Assembly (NCBI GenBank): GCA_022825825.1
Contig: JAJDWA010000032.1
Span: forward strand, 1-64,000
DNA from: Candidatus Poribacteria bacterium
GTDB taxonomy: Bacteria > Poribacteria > WGA-4E > WGA-3G
Direction: 5' to 3'
DNA length: 64,000 nt
Below the pieces are notes generated by a model. That model made no database searches. It was not told the origin of the DNA and worked only from the letters and a program-made list of their open reading frames with translations. This document shows positions 1 through 7,103 of the stretch, in pieces. Position numbers and translations under genes: made by a program. Within the stretch, counting starts at the first letter, position 1. The number at the start of each line of letters is the position of its first letter.

Positions 1-513
1 TATAATTGGACTTTCGGTATGAAAAAGTTTGGGTGGTTTCCTGCAAATGAAGTTGAAATGTTATCTCAAGGCAGATGCAAGTATTACTGCGGCAGATATA
101 CTGATATAGGTTCACCAGGTTATAGAGCAGAAGATGGAGAATTACTACCTGTTACACTATCTTCATTTAGTCCTGCGTTGAATAAAGATGGGACTGTTAT
201 TATAAGTTGGGCTACTGAATCAGAAATAGATAATGCGGGTTTTAATATTCTACGCAGTGAAAAACTGAAAGGTCCGTTTATTAGGGTTAATCCGAAACTT
301 ATTCAAGGTGCTGGCACTACAGGCGAACGCAATGAATATGCATGGACTGACACAACTGCTAAACCCGGTATAGAATATTATTATCAGATTGAGGATATAT
401 CCTTTGCTGGCGTGAAACAAACACTTGCAACAAAACGCATGAAAGTCAAAGGTGTTTTCAGTGTGCAGAATAGGTTAATAACCCATTGGGGCGATTTGAA
501 GACGAGACCTTAG
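1..513 (+). CDS. Secreted multidomain protein, C-terminal fragment (5' end outside window)
   Basis: The frame is open from base 1, so the apparent ATG at 19 is probably internal and the gene is truncated by the window edge. The visible part has a fibronectin-III-like or surface-protein segment (LLPVTLSSFSPALN, then VIISWATESEIDNAGFNI) ending in a YYYQIEDIS strand. This arrangement is common near the C-terminus of large exported bacterial proteins. The last residues, LITHWGDLKTRP, resemble the C-termini of the two LamG proteins immediately downstream (VTWGHLKAK and VTWGQLKAK), which suggests a shared terminal sorting or anchoring tail. The catalytic part, if any, lies outside the window, so no enzymatic function is assigned. 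Confidence 0.6.
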   Translation, partial: YNWTFGMKKFGWFPANEVEMLSQGRCKYYCGRYTDIGSPGYRAEDGELLPVTLSSFSPALNKDGTVIISWATESEIDNAGFNILRSEKLKGPFIRVNPKLIQGAGTTGERNEYAWTDTTAKPGIEYYYQIEDISFAGVKQTLATKRMKVKGVFSVQNRLITHWGDLKTRP

Positions 514-685
514 CTGCACCGTGACACAGATTATAACAGGACTTACGCATTTCCCTCGCTTGCTATTCTTAGCCCCTCGCTATCGCATGCGAATTGAGGG
601 ATAAAGGGTGCAAGCGTTTTTGTCCCGATTCCAGCATAGATTAACATTTAACTGAACTCACGTTTTTTATATTTCTCATTTTTTC

Positions 686-714
686 TTGATTACCATTAAT
701 GTTTTTGATATAAT
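686..714 (+). promoter_or_regulatory. Sigma70-type promoter for the first LamG gene
   Basis: TTGATT (686-691) and TATAAT (709-714) are separated by 17 bp. The predicted start near 721 leaves a leader of about 150 nt before the LamG start at 872. The rest of the 514-871 gap holds a short palindrome (TCGCATGCGA near 583) and no convincing gene. Confidence 0.7.
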
Positions 715-871
715 ACATTCATTGATGAATTATAGGGATGTACAATTGTAAGATTCACGCTACATTGCTACAATTTAGGCAAAACCGATTATTTCAAGTA
801 TTAATTTGTAGAGAAGCACTGTTGGGAAGGATTGTGGTTCTCAAAGAAGTAAAAACTAAAAGGAGCTAAAA

Positions 872-1642
872 ATGAAAGCTAAAACTCTTACATTGGCTTT
901 ACTGCTATTTGCGGGATTCTTGGTACTTCCGATGTTAACTCAAGCTGTTGAGGAAGGCCTTGTTGCGTACTGGGATTTCAATGAAACAAATGGTGAAATC
1001 GCAAGCGACTCATCTGGAAACGGACACGATGGAACACTCTTGGGAGACCCGCAATGGACTAAGGATGGATACTTCGGTGGTGGACTTGAATTTGATCAAG
1101 CAGGCGATGAGGTAAATGTTCCCTTTCATGAAGACCTCAATCAAGAAACCTTTACCATAACTGCTTGGGCAAACGTTGAACCGGGGAGCGGAGGACACCG
1201 TGCTGTTGTCTCTAATCGTGATGAACCACCTACAGCTGGACATATCTTTTACGCAGCACCCAACAATACATGGGAGTTTTGGACAGGTGATGGAGCGACA
1301 CCATGGGTAGCTATTCGAGGACCTGCTGTGAATCTTGGTGAATGGGATCATCTTGCGGGCACCTTTGCTGATGGTAAACAGAAATTTTACGTGAATGGGG
1401 AACTCATAGGAGAAAGTGACTCGGATCCTAATTTTAATTCACGACAGGAATTTCTCATTGGCGCAGGCGCAAATGAGCGTGCTAATCATGAATATCTTTT
1501 CAAAGGTATAATCGATGAGGTGCGGCTCTACAACCGTGTACTGGGCGAAAAAGAAATCGCAGCGGTAATGGAAAGTGAGTCATTAGATGTTAAAGCCTCT
1601 GGCAAACTTGCTGTTACTTGGGGGCACCTCAAAGCCAAATAG
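872..1642 (+). CDS. Secreted LamG-domain (concanavalin-A-like lectin) protein
   Basis: The 256-residue protein has a clear Sec signal peptide (residues 1-25, ending LPMLTQAVEEG). One LamG/pentraxin-type jelly-roll domain follows (about 28-235), recognised from GLVAYWDFNETNGEIASDSS, GNGHDGTL, FTITAWANVEPG, KQKFYVNGELIGE and GIIDEVRLYNRVLGEKEI. Such domains bind carbohydrate or protein ligands outside the cell; no catalytic motif is visible. The AGGAG at 861-865 sits 6 nt before the ATG. The last residues (LAVTWGHLKAK) match the signature in the preceding and following proteins. The next gene is a tandem paralogue sharing a nearly identical 144-bp central block. The domain call is strong; the ligand is unknown. 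Confidence 0.9.
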   Translation: MKAKTLTLALLLFAGFLVLPMLTQAVEEGLVAYWDFNETNGEIASDSSGNGHDGTLLGDPQWTKDGYFGGGLEFDQAGDEVNVPFHEDLNQETFTITAWANVEPGSGGHRAVVSNRDEPPTAGHIFYAAPNNTWEFWTGDGATPWVAIRGPAVNLGEWDHLAGTFADGKQKFYVNGELIGESDSDPNFNSRQEFLIGAGANERANHEYLFKGIIDEVRLYNRVLGEKEIAAVMESESLDVKASGKLAVTWGHLKAK

Positions 1643-1718
1643 TTATAACAGAATAAGTGACTTTTTACGCATATCACTTGCTGTTTTTAAGTAAACCTAC
1701 CTATTTTAAGAAGTAACC

Positions 1719-1759
1719 GCAAGAGCGCGCAGTTAAGAAGGACTTCTGCGTGTTCTTGC
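1719..1759. other. Imperfect hairpin between LamG genes
   Basis: GCAAGAGCGCGCAG (1719-1732) pairs with CTGCGTGTTCTTGC (1746-1759), with two G-T pairs, around a 13-nt loop. It lies between the two LamG genes and is followed by A-rich sequence rather than a T run on the + strand. It may be a processing or stability element rather than a standard terminator. Confidence 0.4.
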
Positions 1760-1824
1760 AAAAGATAATAATTATGTAAATCTATAAAACCAACAACTGT
1801 TTATAAAACAGAAAGGAATTGAGA

Positions 1825-2589
1825 ATGAAACCTATTACTTTGGTGTTTGTAATAACATTATGTACCGGTCTCTTGGGACTGCCGATATTAACACAAGCTG
1901 TTACTGATGGTCTTGTAGCCTATTGGGCATTTGATGAAGAATCTGGCACCACTGCAAGTGACTCAAGCGGTAACGGGCACGATGGTACATTGATGGGAGA
2001 CCCACAATGGACTGATGGATACTTCGGTGGTGGACTTGAATTTGATCAAGCAGGCGATGAGGTAAACGTTCCCTTTCATGAAGACCTCAATCAAGAAACC
2101 TTTACCATAACTGCTTGGGCAAACGTTGAACCGGGGAGCGGAGGACATCGTGCTGTTATTTCTGGTCGGGATGAACCTCCAGTAAGTGGATATATCATCT
2201 ACGCGGAACCCGGCAATAAATGGCAGTTTTGGACTGGCGTTGGGAATAGATGGGCTCCTATTACAGGCCCCGCTATCAATCTGGGTGAATGGGACCACGT
2301 TGCTGGCACTTATGCGGATGGCAAACAGAAATTCTATGTAAATGGTGAACTTGTCGGAGAAGTTGACGCGCAGCCTACGCTTAATACAAAACAGGAATTC
2401 CTTATTGGGGCAGGTGCAAATGAGCGCGCCAATCATGAATATCTTTTTAAGGGTATAATCGATGAGGTGCGGGTGTATGACCGGGCATTGAGCGAAGCCG
2501 AAGTCGCATCAGTGATGGAAAGTAACCCAACATCTGTAGAAGCATCTGGTAAGATCGCTGTTACTTGGGGGCAACTCAAGGCAAAGTAG
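1825..2589 (+). CDS. Secreted LamG-domain protein, tandem paralogue
   Basis: This 254-residue protein has the same plan as its neighbour: a signal peptide ending LPILTQAVTDG, then a single LamG jelly-roll (VAYWAFDEESG, ASDSSGNGHDGTL, FTITAWANVEPG, KQKFYVNGELVGE, GIIDEVRVYDRALSEAEV). The ATG at 1825 is preferred over an in-frame TTG at 1819 because AAAGGA (1812-1817) lies 7 nt before the ATG but only 1 nt before the TTG. The C-terminus IAVTWGQLKAK repeats the family tail. Nucleotides 2014-2157 match 1064-1207 of the first copy with two differences, while flanking regions diverge, which suggests gene conversion after duplication. The ligand is unknown. A rho-independent terminator closes the unit. 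Confidence 0.9.
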   Translation: MKPITLVFVITLCTGLLGLPILTQAVTDGLVAYWAFDEESGTTASDSSGNGHDGTLMGDPQWTDGYFGGGLEFDQAGDEVNVPFHEDLNQETFTITAWANVEPGSGGHRAVISGRDEPPVSGYIIYAEPGNKWQFWTGVGNRWAPITGPAINLGEWDHVAGTYADGKQKFYVNGELVGEVDAQPTLNTKQEFLIGAGANERANHEYLFKGIIDEVRVYDRALSEAEVASVMESNPTSVEASGKIAVTWGQLKAK

Positions 2590-2638
2590 CAGAACGAAAC
2601 AATAGACTTTTTACAGTCCATTTTATAAATCATTTGTG

Positions 2639-2667
2639 GACGAGGTCTCTGTGCCTCGTCTTTTTTT
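2639..2667 (+). terminator. Rho-independent terminator after LamG pair
   Basis: GACGAGG (2639-2645) pairs with CCTCGTC (2654-2660) around an 8-nt loop and is followed by seven T (2661-2667). Confidence 0.9.
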
Positions 2668-2676
2668 CATAAGTCC

Positions 2677-2737
2677 GTAGTATTGGGTAGAGCACAAAGC
2701 GAAACCCATACTACGCTATGAATGCCTTTTGGCATTC
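2677..2737. repeat. Two adjacent REP-like palindromes
   Basis: The first palindrome has arms GTAGTATTGGGT and AACCCATACTAC around AGAGCACAAAGCG (2677-2714). A related copy with GAGCGCAGCGAAACCCAAT lies at 41369-41399. The second is GAATGCC-TTTT-GGCATTC (2720-2737). The same GAATGCC/GGCATTC pairing recurs near 9511-9533 and 9669-9701. Together they look like dispersed repetitive extragenic palindromes. Confidence 0.6.
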
Positions 2738-2802
2738 AGCGGTGTCAATTTTTAGAATTACCGAATTAATACTTAATCTCCATGGAAGCGTTCCGATTGA
2801 CA

Positions 2803-3651
2803 TTATAGAAAGTAATACTTTTTCCGTTCTGCTTCTGGCATACGATCTGGGCGCGTTCGATACCAACGGAAATGTTCATAGTGAGCGGTATAGTGTTCAC
2901 CATCTCGACTGTCATTGTAGCTTATAAACAACATCCGCCGAGCACTGTTAGATGTATTGGATGCCGCCGCGTGAGGTGTGAAACAGGTAAAGATCGCTAT
3001 GTCTCCCGGTGCTAACTCTACGTAAATATGTTCCTCATCTGCAAGTCGTTCAGGGTCAATTGAGCCTTTATCAAGCGAACCGTGTTCATGCATAAATCCT
3101 TGAAGATGCCCCGTCCACAGTTCTGTGCAGCCGTTTTCTCGCGTGCTTTCATCAAGCGCAACTGAAACTGTAAGGAGACTTTCTGGAAATCCTTGCCACC
3201 AGTTGTAATCTTGATGGCATCCGTTCCCATGGCTATCCGGTGGTTTGAAGATGAGTTTATCTTTGAACAACACCGCTTCATAACCATTATATAGGGACGC
3301 CAACCGATCCATAATTCGTCTATCACGTGCGATCGCAGAAAATAACGGAGAGATACTTACAAATGGATCGATTTTCCATGGACGACCATCTCCCAACATC
3401 TCAAAGCGAAGATTATATTTTGGATCAAGCTGAAATTCGCTACTCAACGAAAACGCGCGATCCACAAGCAGTTCTGCCTCACGGCGATAGATCTCAATCT
3501 CTTCGGGTTGAAACACATCGCGTAGAATGAGAAATCCTTTTTCGTGGTACTTGTCAACTTCAGCGGTATTAAGTGCAAAACGGAGTTGACGTTGCTGTGG
3601 GCCATTCCAACGAGGTGTACCCATTTCAGATGGACGTTCGACACTTACCAT
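2803..3651 (-). CDS. Phytanoyl-CoA dioxygenase (PhyH) family 2OG-Fe(II) oxygenase
   Basis: This 282-residue soluble protein is a non-heme iron, 2-oxoglutarate-dependent oxygenase of the PhyH family. The double-stranded beta-helix carries the iron ligands His146 and Asp148 in GNGCHQDYNWW and the distal His227 in FTPHAAASN. A 2OG-binding Arg follows (SARRMLF, about 238-239). The N-terminal YHEKGFLILRDVFQPEEI is the usual family opening. On the minus strand AGGAG lies 7 nt before the ATG. The substrate cannot be told from sequence; relatives hydroxylate CoA esters, secondary metabolites or osmolytes. It is transcribed away from the ISAs1 remnant and the second PhyH gene. Confidence 0.88.
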   Translation of the reverse strand: MVSVERPSEMGTPRWNGPQQRQLRFALNTAEVDKYHEKGFLILRDVFQPEEIEIYRREAELLVDRAFSLSSEFQLDPKYNLRFEMLGDGRPWKIDPFVSISPLFSAIARDRRIMDRLASLYNGYEAVLFKDKLIFKPPDSHGNGCHQDYNWWQGFPESLLTVSVALDESTRENGCTELWTGHLQGFMHEHGSLDKGSIDPERLADEEHIYVELAPGDIAIFTCFTPHAAASNTSNSARRMLFISYNDSRDGEHYTAHYEHFRWYRTRPDRMPEAERKKYYFL

Positions 3652-3778
3652 CGTTGTCTCCTATCTAATTCTGAATCCAAACGCCTGTTTCAGTTCTCTC
3701 CAGCGAGTTGATACCTGCTATATCATTGCCAATTTGCTAATAATATTAACAACAAACTATACTATTTTAAGGCGAAGC

Positions 3779-4080
3779 ATGACAAGAAAACTATTTTGCC
3801 ACTTGATGAATATGTTAGCAGAAGTGCCATACCCACGCAACAATAAAGGAAAACGACACCCGCTGGTATCCATCCTCACACTTGTCGTTATCGGCTTGAT
3901 GTGTGGACATCTATCTAAACTTGGGCGCACACACAACCTTTACGGACAAAGTACTCGGTTTCACACATAAATATCACCTTGTCCCGCAATGATCCGTAAT
4001 CTAACGAAGAACCGGTCTCAACAGAGATCCTCAAAGCGTTTGATGTGAGTGGGAAAGTCATCACAACGGACGCGCCAGCG
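3779..4080 (+). pseudogene. Decayed ISAs1-type transposase
   Basis: The N-terminal part (MTRKLFCHLMNML, then EVPYPRNNKGKRHPLVSI) matches the opening of ISAs1-family transposases: a short helical region, D-x-R, then R-H-P-L and a hydrophobic segment ending MCGHLSKL. The frame stops after about 64 codons. A later, differently framed segment (about 4018-4080) encodes EILKAFDVSGKVITTDA, matching the region around the first catalytic Asp of the same family. Most of the gene is missing, so this is an internally deleted, frameshifted remnant. No terminal inverted repeats were identified. Confidence 0.65.
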
Positions 4081-4156
4081 TTTTTCGTTTCAATTAAAAT
4101 AGAATACTGCTACAATCTGTCATACACCCTAAAATAGCAAAGGACAAAGGAATATT

Positions 4157-4903
4157 ATGACTGAAGAACAGAAATTTATTTTCGACCTTAAAGGGTATCT
4201 ATTAATTCCAGAAGTGCTAACAACCTCAGAGGTAGATGATATTAAGTCCCAAATTGACACTATCCGCACCAACGCTGAAGCATTACCGCCACATGAGCGA
4301 CAATTTCCAGGTGGTGCGTCCTCATTGTTGATTGACCACCCCGCGATAATTGATATTCTCAAAGAGATTTTAGGTGAAATCCGGATGGAATCCAGTTGGT
4401 TTACCTACCGTTCTGTGGGAAATGGTGGACCACCGCCACACGGCGGAGTCCGAAATGTAAATCCCAACTTTAGTTACCAGTGTACAAATGGAAAAATATA
4501 CTCAGCCTTAACACGAGTTGTTTTTGAACTCAACGAAGTCAAGGCGGGTGAAGGCGGAACCCTTTTTCTGCCCGGAAGCCACAAAGCCAACTTCCAAATT
4601 CCAGAGACACATCGGAACACAGATTCTCCACTTTTTGAGACGTATAGTTGCCCACCCGGTTCCGCGATTATCTTCACAGAAAATCTTTGTCATTCTGGGG
4701 ACACATGGAAAAACCCTGATCGCCCTCGAATCGCCGTTTTTAATTGCTATAATTTTGTTGGATGTCAATTTCACAAACCATCAGTGCCAAAACACATAAT
4801 TGACGGATTACCACCTGAGAAGCAGGCATACTTTCGCAACGTTTGGGTTTGGCACCAAGGCGGGCCTGACAACGGGAAAAACCTTCGCTACGAAGGTTCA
4901 TGA
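4157..4903 (+). CDS. PhyH-family oxygenase with HxG in place of HxD
   Basis: The 248-residue protein has the PhyH fold: DLKGYLLIPEVLTTSEV at the start, GEGGTLFLPGSHKANF in the core, distal His179 in ENLCHSGDTW and Arg191 in DRPRIAVFN. The proximal motif reads GPPPHGGVRN (His95-Gly96-Gly97), so the usual carboxylate iron ligand is absent. A Gly or Ala here is a hallmark of 2OG halogenases such as SyrB2, but HGG may also simply be conserved in this PhyH subgroup, so halogenation is only a hypothesis. The ATG follows AAAGGAATATT. A perfect 8-bp hairpin (AACCTTCG/CGAAGGTT, 4880-4898) overlaps the 3' end. Confidence 0.82.
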   Translation: MTEEQKFIFDLKGYLLIPEVLTTSEVDDIKSQIDTIRTNAEALPPHERQFPGGASSLLIDHPAIIDILKEILGEIRMESSWFTYRSVGNGGPPPHGGVRNVNPNFSYQCTNGKIYSALTRVVFELNEVKAGEGGTLFLPGSHKANFQIPETHRNTDSPLFETYSCPPGSAIIFTENLCHSGDTWKNPDRPRIAVFNCYNFVGCQFHKPSVPKHIIDGLPPEKQAYFRNVWVWHQGGPDNGKNLRYEGS

Positions 4904-4919
4904 GGTAAAATAGACACGT

Positions 4920-5249
4920 ATGGCGAAGAAATTTGGGACATCTTCAACACCGATCATTAGAGCTGCCCAAACTGATGCTCGGAAAAATGTCTCAAAGTGG
5001 CGTTGGGGAATTTTAGGAATATGTCTGAGTCTTCTACCCTTTTTTAAGATTTTTATACTCGGTATAGCAGCTGCTTTTGTATATCTCTTAATACCGAAAA
5101 TTGATCTATCCACACATGAGCGAGTACAGATATATTCCAAACATCCAGCACTCTATACCGAGCAATACCGAAAAATAGCTAAAATGTTGCGATTTATGTA
5201 TATCCTTTGCGGTTGGATCATTGGAATATTCATTTTAAATCCGATTTAG
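4920..5249 (+). CDS. Small membrane protein of unknown function
   Basis: The 109-residue protein has a basic N-terminus, then two closely spaced hydrophobic segments (about 27-45 and 44-58, possibly a hairpin) and a third at the C-terminus (about 90-107, FMYILCGWIIGIFILNPI). The region between them is polar (STHERVQIYSKHPALYTEQ). It starts 16 bp after the PhyH stop, with a distant GAGGT at 4902-4906, and could be co-transcribed. No family is recognised. Confidence 0.55.
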   Translation: MAKKFGTSSTPIIRAAQTDARKNVSKWRWGILGICLSLLPFFKIFILGIAAAFVYLLIPKIDLSTHERVQIYSKHPALYTEQYRKIAKMLRFMYILCGWIIGIFILNPI

Positions 5250-5345
5250 GGGTTAAAAACAGCAAAATACGCACTTTTAACCTTCTTATCAAGGGGAATG
5301 CATCTGCCCTGGATATAATAAAATGAAAACTCTCATTCGCGAAAT

Positions 5346-5446
5346 TATGGTAGATTTAGAATTTTTTGAACACTCTGCACCAGCGAGGTTAGGAAACCTC
5401 GCCTACTGAGGAATGAAAGTGTCCAATTATTTCATAATTCACTATA
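5346..5446. mobile_element. MITE-like hairpin element, copy A of the AGGA-loop family
   Basis: The ends are imperfect inverted repeats: TATGGTAGATTTAGAATT on the left, and on the right the complement of TATAGTGAATTATGAAATAA. The centre is GCGAGGTT-AGGA-AACCTCGC (5383-5402). Other copies are annotated near 9615, 30233, 41008, 41229, 42988 and 51746. It fills most of the 5250-5476 gap. Confidence 0.7.
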
Positions 5447-5476
5447 AACAGAAAGAATTAGCAGAAGGGATCAATC

Positions 5477-6499
5477 ATGAAAATTAGAGAAGTTGTTGTA
5501 ACTGGACAGAACCAAGTTGAGTTACAAATCGCTGAAATGGACGATTCAAAACTCGCGCCTAATGACGTGTTGATAGATACAGAATATACGTTTATTAGCA
5601 GCGGGACCGAATTAGCAAACTATACTGGAAAAGAACCGAAAGTTTTTCAAAAAGGCGCATGGTGTGCTTATCCTTGGCGTTCTGGATACGCTAACGTTGG
5701 GATTGTGCGTGATGTTGGTGCAAACGTTACCCGCGCTGCACCGGGAGACCGTGTCTTTACTTATGGACGACACGCTTCAACAATTCGGTATTCACAAGAC
5801 AGACTTATTGTGCCTGTTGGAGAAACAATAGACCCAGGCGTTGTTGCTGCATCTCGGATGGCAGGCGTTGCGATGACTGCCATCATTGTCACAGAGATAG
5901 ACACTAATCCGCGCGTCATTGTGTTCGGATTAGGACTTGTTGGCAATCTCGCAGCACAGATGTTCCAAATTCACGGGTGTCGTGTTATCGGTGTAGACCC
6001 TGTCCAAGCGAGGCGAAAATTAGCAGAAAGGTGTGGCATTACACAGACCATTGGCGGAAATGCAGATGAAGTACAAGCACAAATTCAAGATGTTACCAAC
6101 GGAGAATTTGGTAATATCACAGTTGATGCCGTTGGACACAGCAGTGTTGTTATGCAAGCACTCCGCGCAACTGCCAACTATGGACAACTCGTCATACTCG
6201 GTTCACCGCGTGTCTCAGTCACTGGTAATTTGACAGAACTTCTCTCCGATACGCATCTCCGATGGATAACCATCCGTGGTGCTTTGGAATGGTGTGTCCC
6301 GATGTATCCTGGGACTGGCAACCGCACCTCGCAATTCAGCAAGCAACAGACCATTTTTGACTGGATGGCACGTGGACAGTTGCATGTTGAACCGTTAATA
6401 TCCCACCGTCTCAAACCTGAGCAAATTAAACAAGCTTACGATGGACTCCTTAATGAACCTGATATTTGGACAGGTGTTGTTTTGGAGTGGCATGCTTAA
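5477..6499 (+). CDS. Medium-chain (zinc-type) alcohol dehydrogenase family oxidoreductase
   Basis: The 340-residue protein has the two-domain MDR layout: an N-terminal GroES-like domain (about 1-140, with GTELANYTGKE and GYANVGIVRDVG) and a C-terminal Rossmann domain with the nucleotide-binding loop VFGLGLVGNLAAQ followed by GVDP. It probably reduces or oxidises a carbonyl or alcohol using NAD(P)H. The Cys cluster of structural-zinc alcohol dehydrogenases is absent, and an SSGTE motif resembles the bchC/sorbitol-dehydrogenase-like branch. The AGAAGGGA sequence near 5463 precedes the ATG. The substrate is unknown. Confidence 0.85.
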   Translation: MKIREVVVTGQNQVELQIAEMDDSKLAPNDVLIDTEYTFISSGTELANYTGKEPKVFQKGAWCAYPWRSGYANVGIVRDVGANVTRAAPGDRVFTYGRHASTIRYSQDRLIVPVGETIDPGVVAASRMAGVAMTAIIVTEIDTNPRVIVFGLGLVGNLAAQMFQIHGCRVIGVDPVQARRKLAERCGITQTIGGNADEVQAQIQDVTNGEFGNITVDAVGHSSVVMQALRATANYGQLVILGSPRVSVTGNLTELLSDTHLRWITIRGALEWCVPMYPGTGNRTSQFSKQQTIFDWMARGQLHVEPLISHRLKPEQIKQAYDGLLNEPDIWTGVVLEWHA

Positions 6500-6603
6500 A
6501 AAATATAGAAATTCAAGGGTTCTACCAAGAATCTCTATAAATTGATAACATTTTGAATAGTAAAGAATAACAAAAGAACTAAACAGAATAACCTTAAAAA
6601 TAC

Positions 6604-6632
6604 TTGAAATCCGCGCCAATTTATGATATAAT
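6604..6632 (+). promoter_or_regulatory. Promoter of the rpsO-pnp operon
   Basis: TTGAAA (6604-6609) and TATAAT (6627-6632) are separated by exactly 17 bp. The predicted start is near 6639, giving a leader of about 130 nt before rpsO. Confidence 0.75.
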
Positions 6633-6676
6633 TATTCTCAACATGTATGAAATCATCTTAATATAAAGTATTTGAG

Positions 6677-6707
6677 GCACGGCAAATCTGTTTCCGTCGT
6701 GCTTTTA
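6677..6707 (+). terminator. Attenuator-like hairpin in the rpsO leader
   Basis: GCACGGC (6677-6683) pairs with GTCGTGC (6696-6702) around a 12-nt loop, then TTTTATT. Because it lies between the promoter at 6604-6632 and rpsO, it would sit in the leader and could attenuate the operon. The short T tract makes full termination uncertain. Confidence 0.5.
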
Positions 6708-6772
6708 TTCTATGATGAGGTTGTTTTATGTTTACCATTAAGGATACTCATAGAAAAAGGAGGTAAGAGAGA

Positions 6773-7063
6773 TTGGCAATTGATGCAGCACAGAAGCAGG
6801 AATTGATTCAAAAATACCAAATACATGATCGAGACACCGGTTCGCCAGAGGCACAGGTGGCGGTTTTAAATGCTCGCATTCAGGAATTAACGCAGCATTT
6901 TCAGACCCATAGGAAAGATCACCATTCCCGATACGGACTTTTTCGGTTAGTAGGAAAACAACGCCGTTTGTTAAGATATCTCTATAAAAAAGATGTCCCA
7001 CGATATTATCGTTTAATAAATGAACTCGGGATTCGCGACACAATCGGTTCACAGACAAGTTAA
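6773..7063 (+). CDS. rpsO: 30S ribosomal protein S15
   Basis: The 96-residue protein is an S15 of slightly above usual length (about 88-90). It binds 16S rRNA helices in the platform of the small subunit. Family landmarks are visible: HDRDTGSPEAQVAVLNARI, LTQHFQTHRKDHHSRYGL and VGKQRRLLRYL. The start is a TTG, supported by a near-perfect AAAGGAGGT at 6756-6764, 8 nt upstream. The extra C-terminal residues GIRDTIGSQTS continue beyond the usual end. The gene precedes pnp by 40 bp, the conserved rpsO-pnp order, so feedback control through the leader is plausible. Confidence 0.96.
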   Translation: MAIDAAQKQELIQKYQIHDRDTGSPEAQVAVLNARIQELTQHFQTHRKDHHSRYGLFRLVGKQRRLLRYLYKKDVPRYYRLINELGIRDTIGSQTS

Positions 7064-7103
7064 ATATTCCACCGTAAGCATTAGAGTATGAGGAGGAAAT
7101 TGA

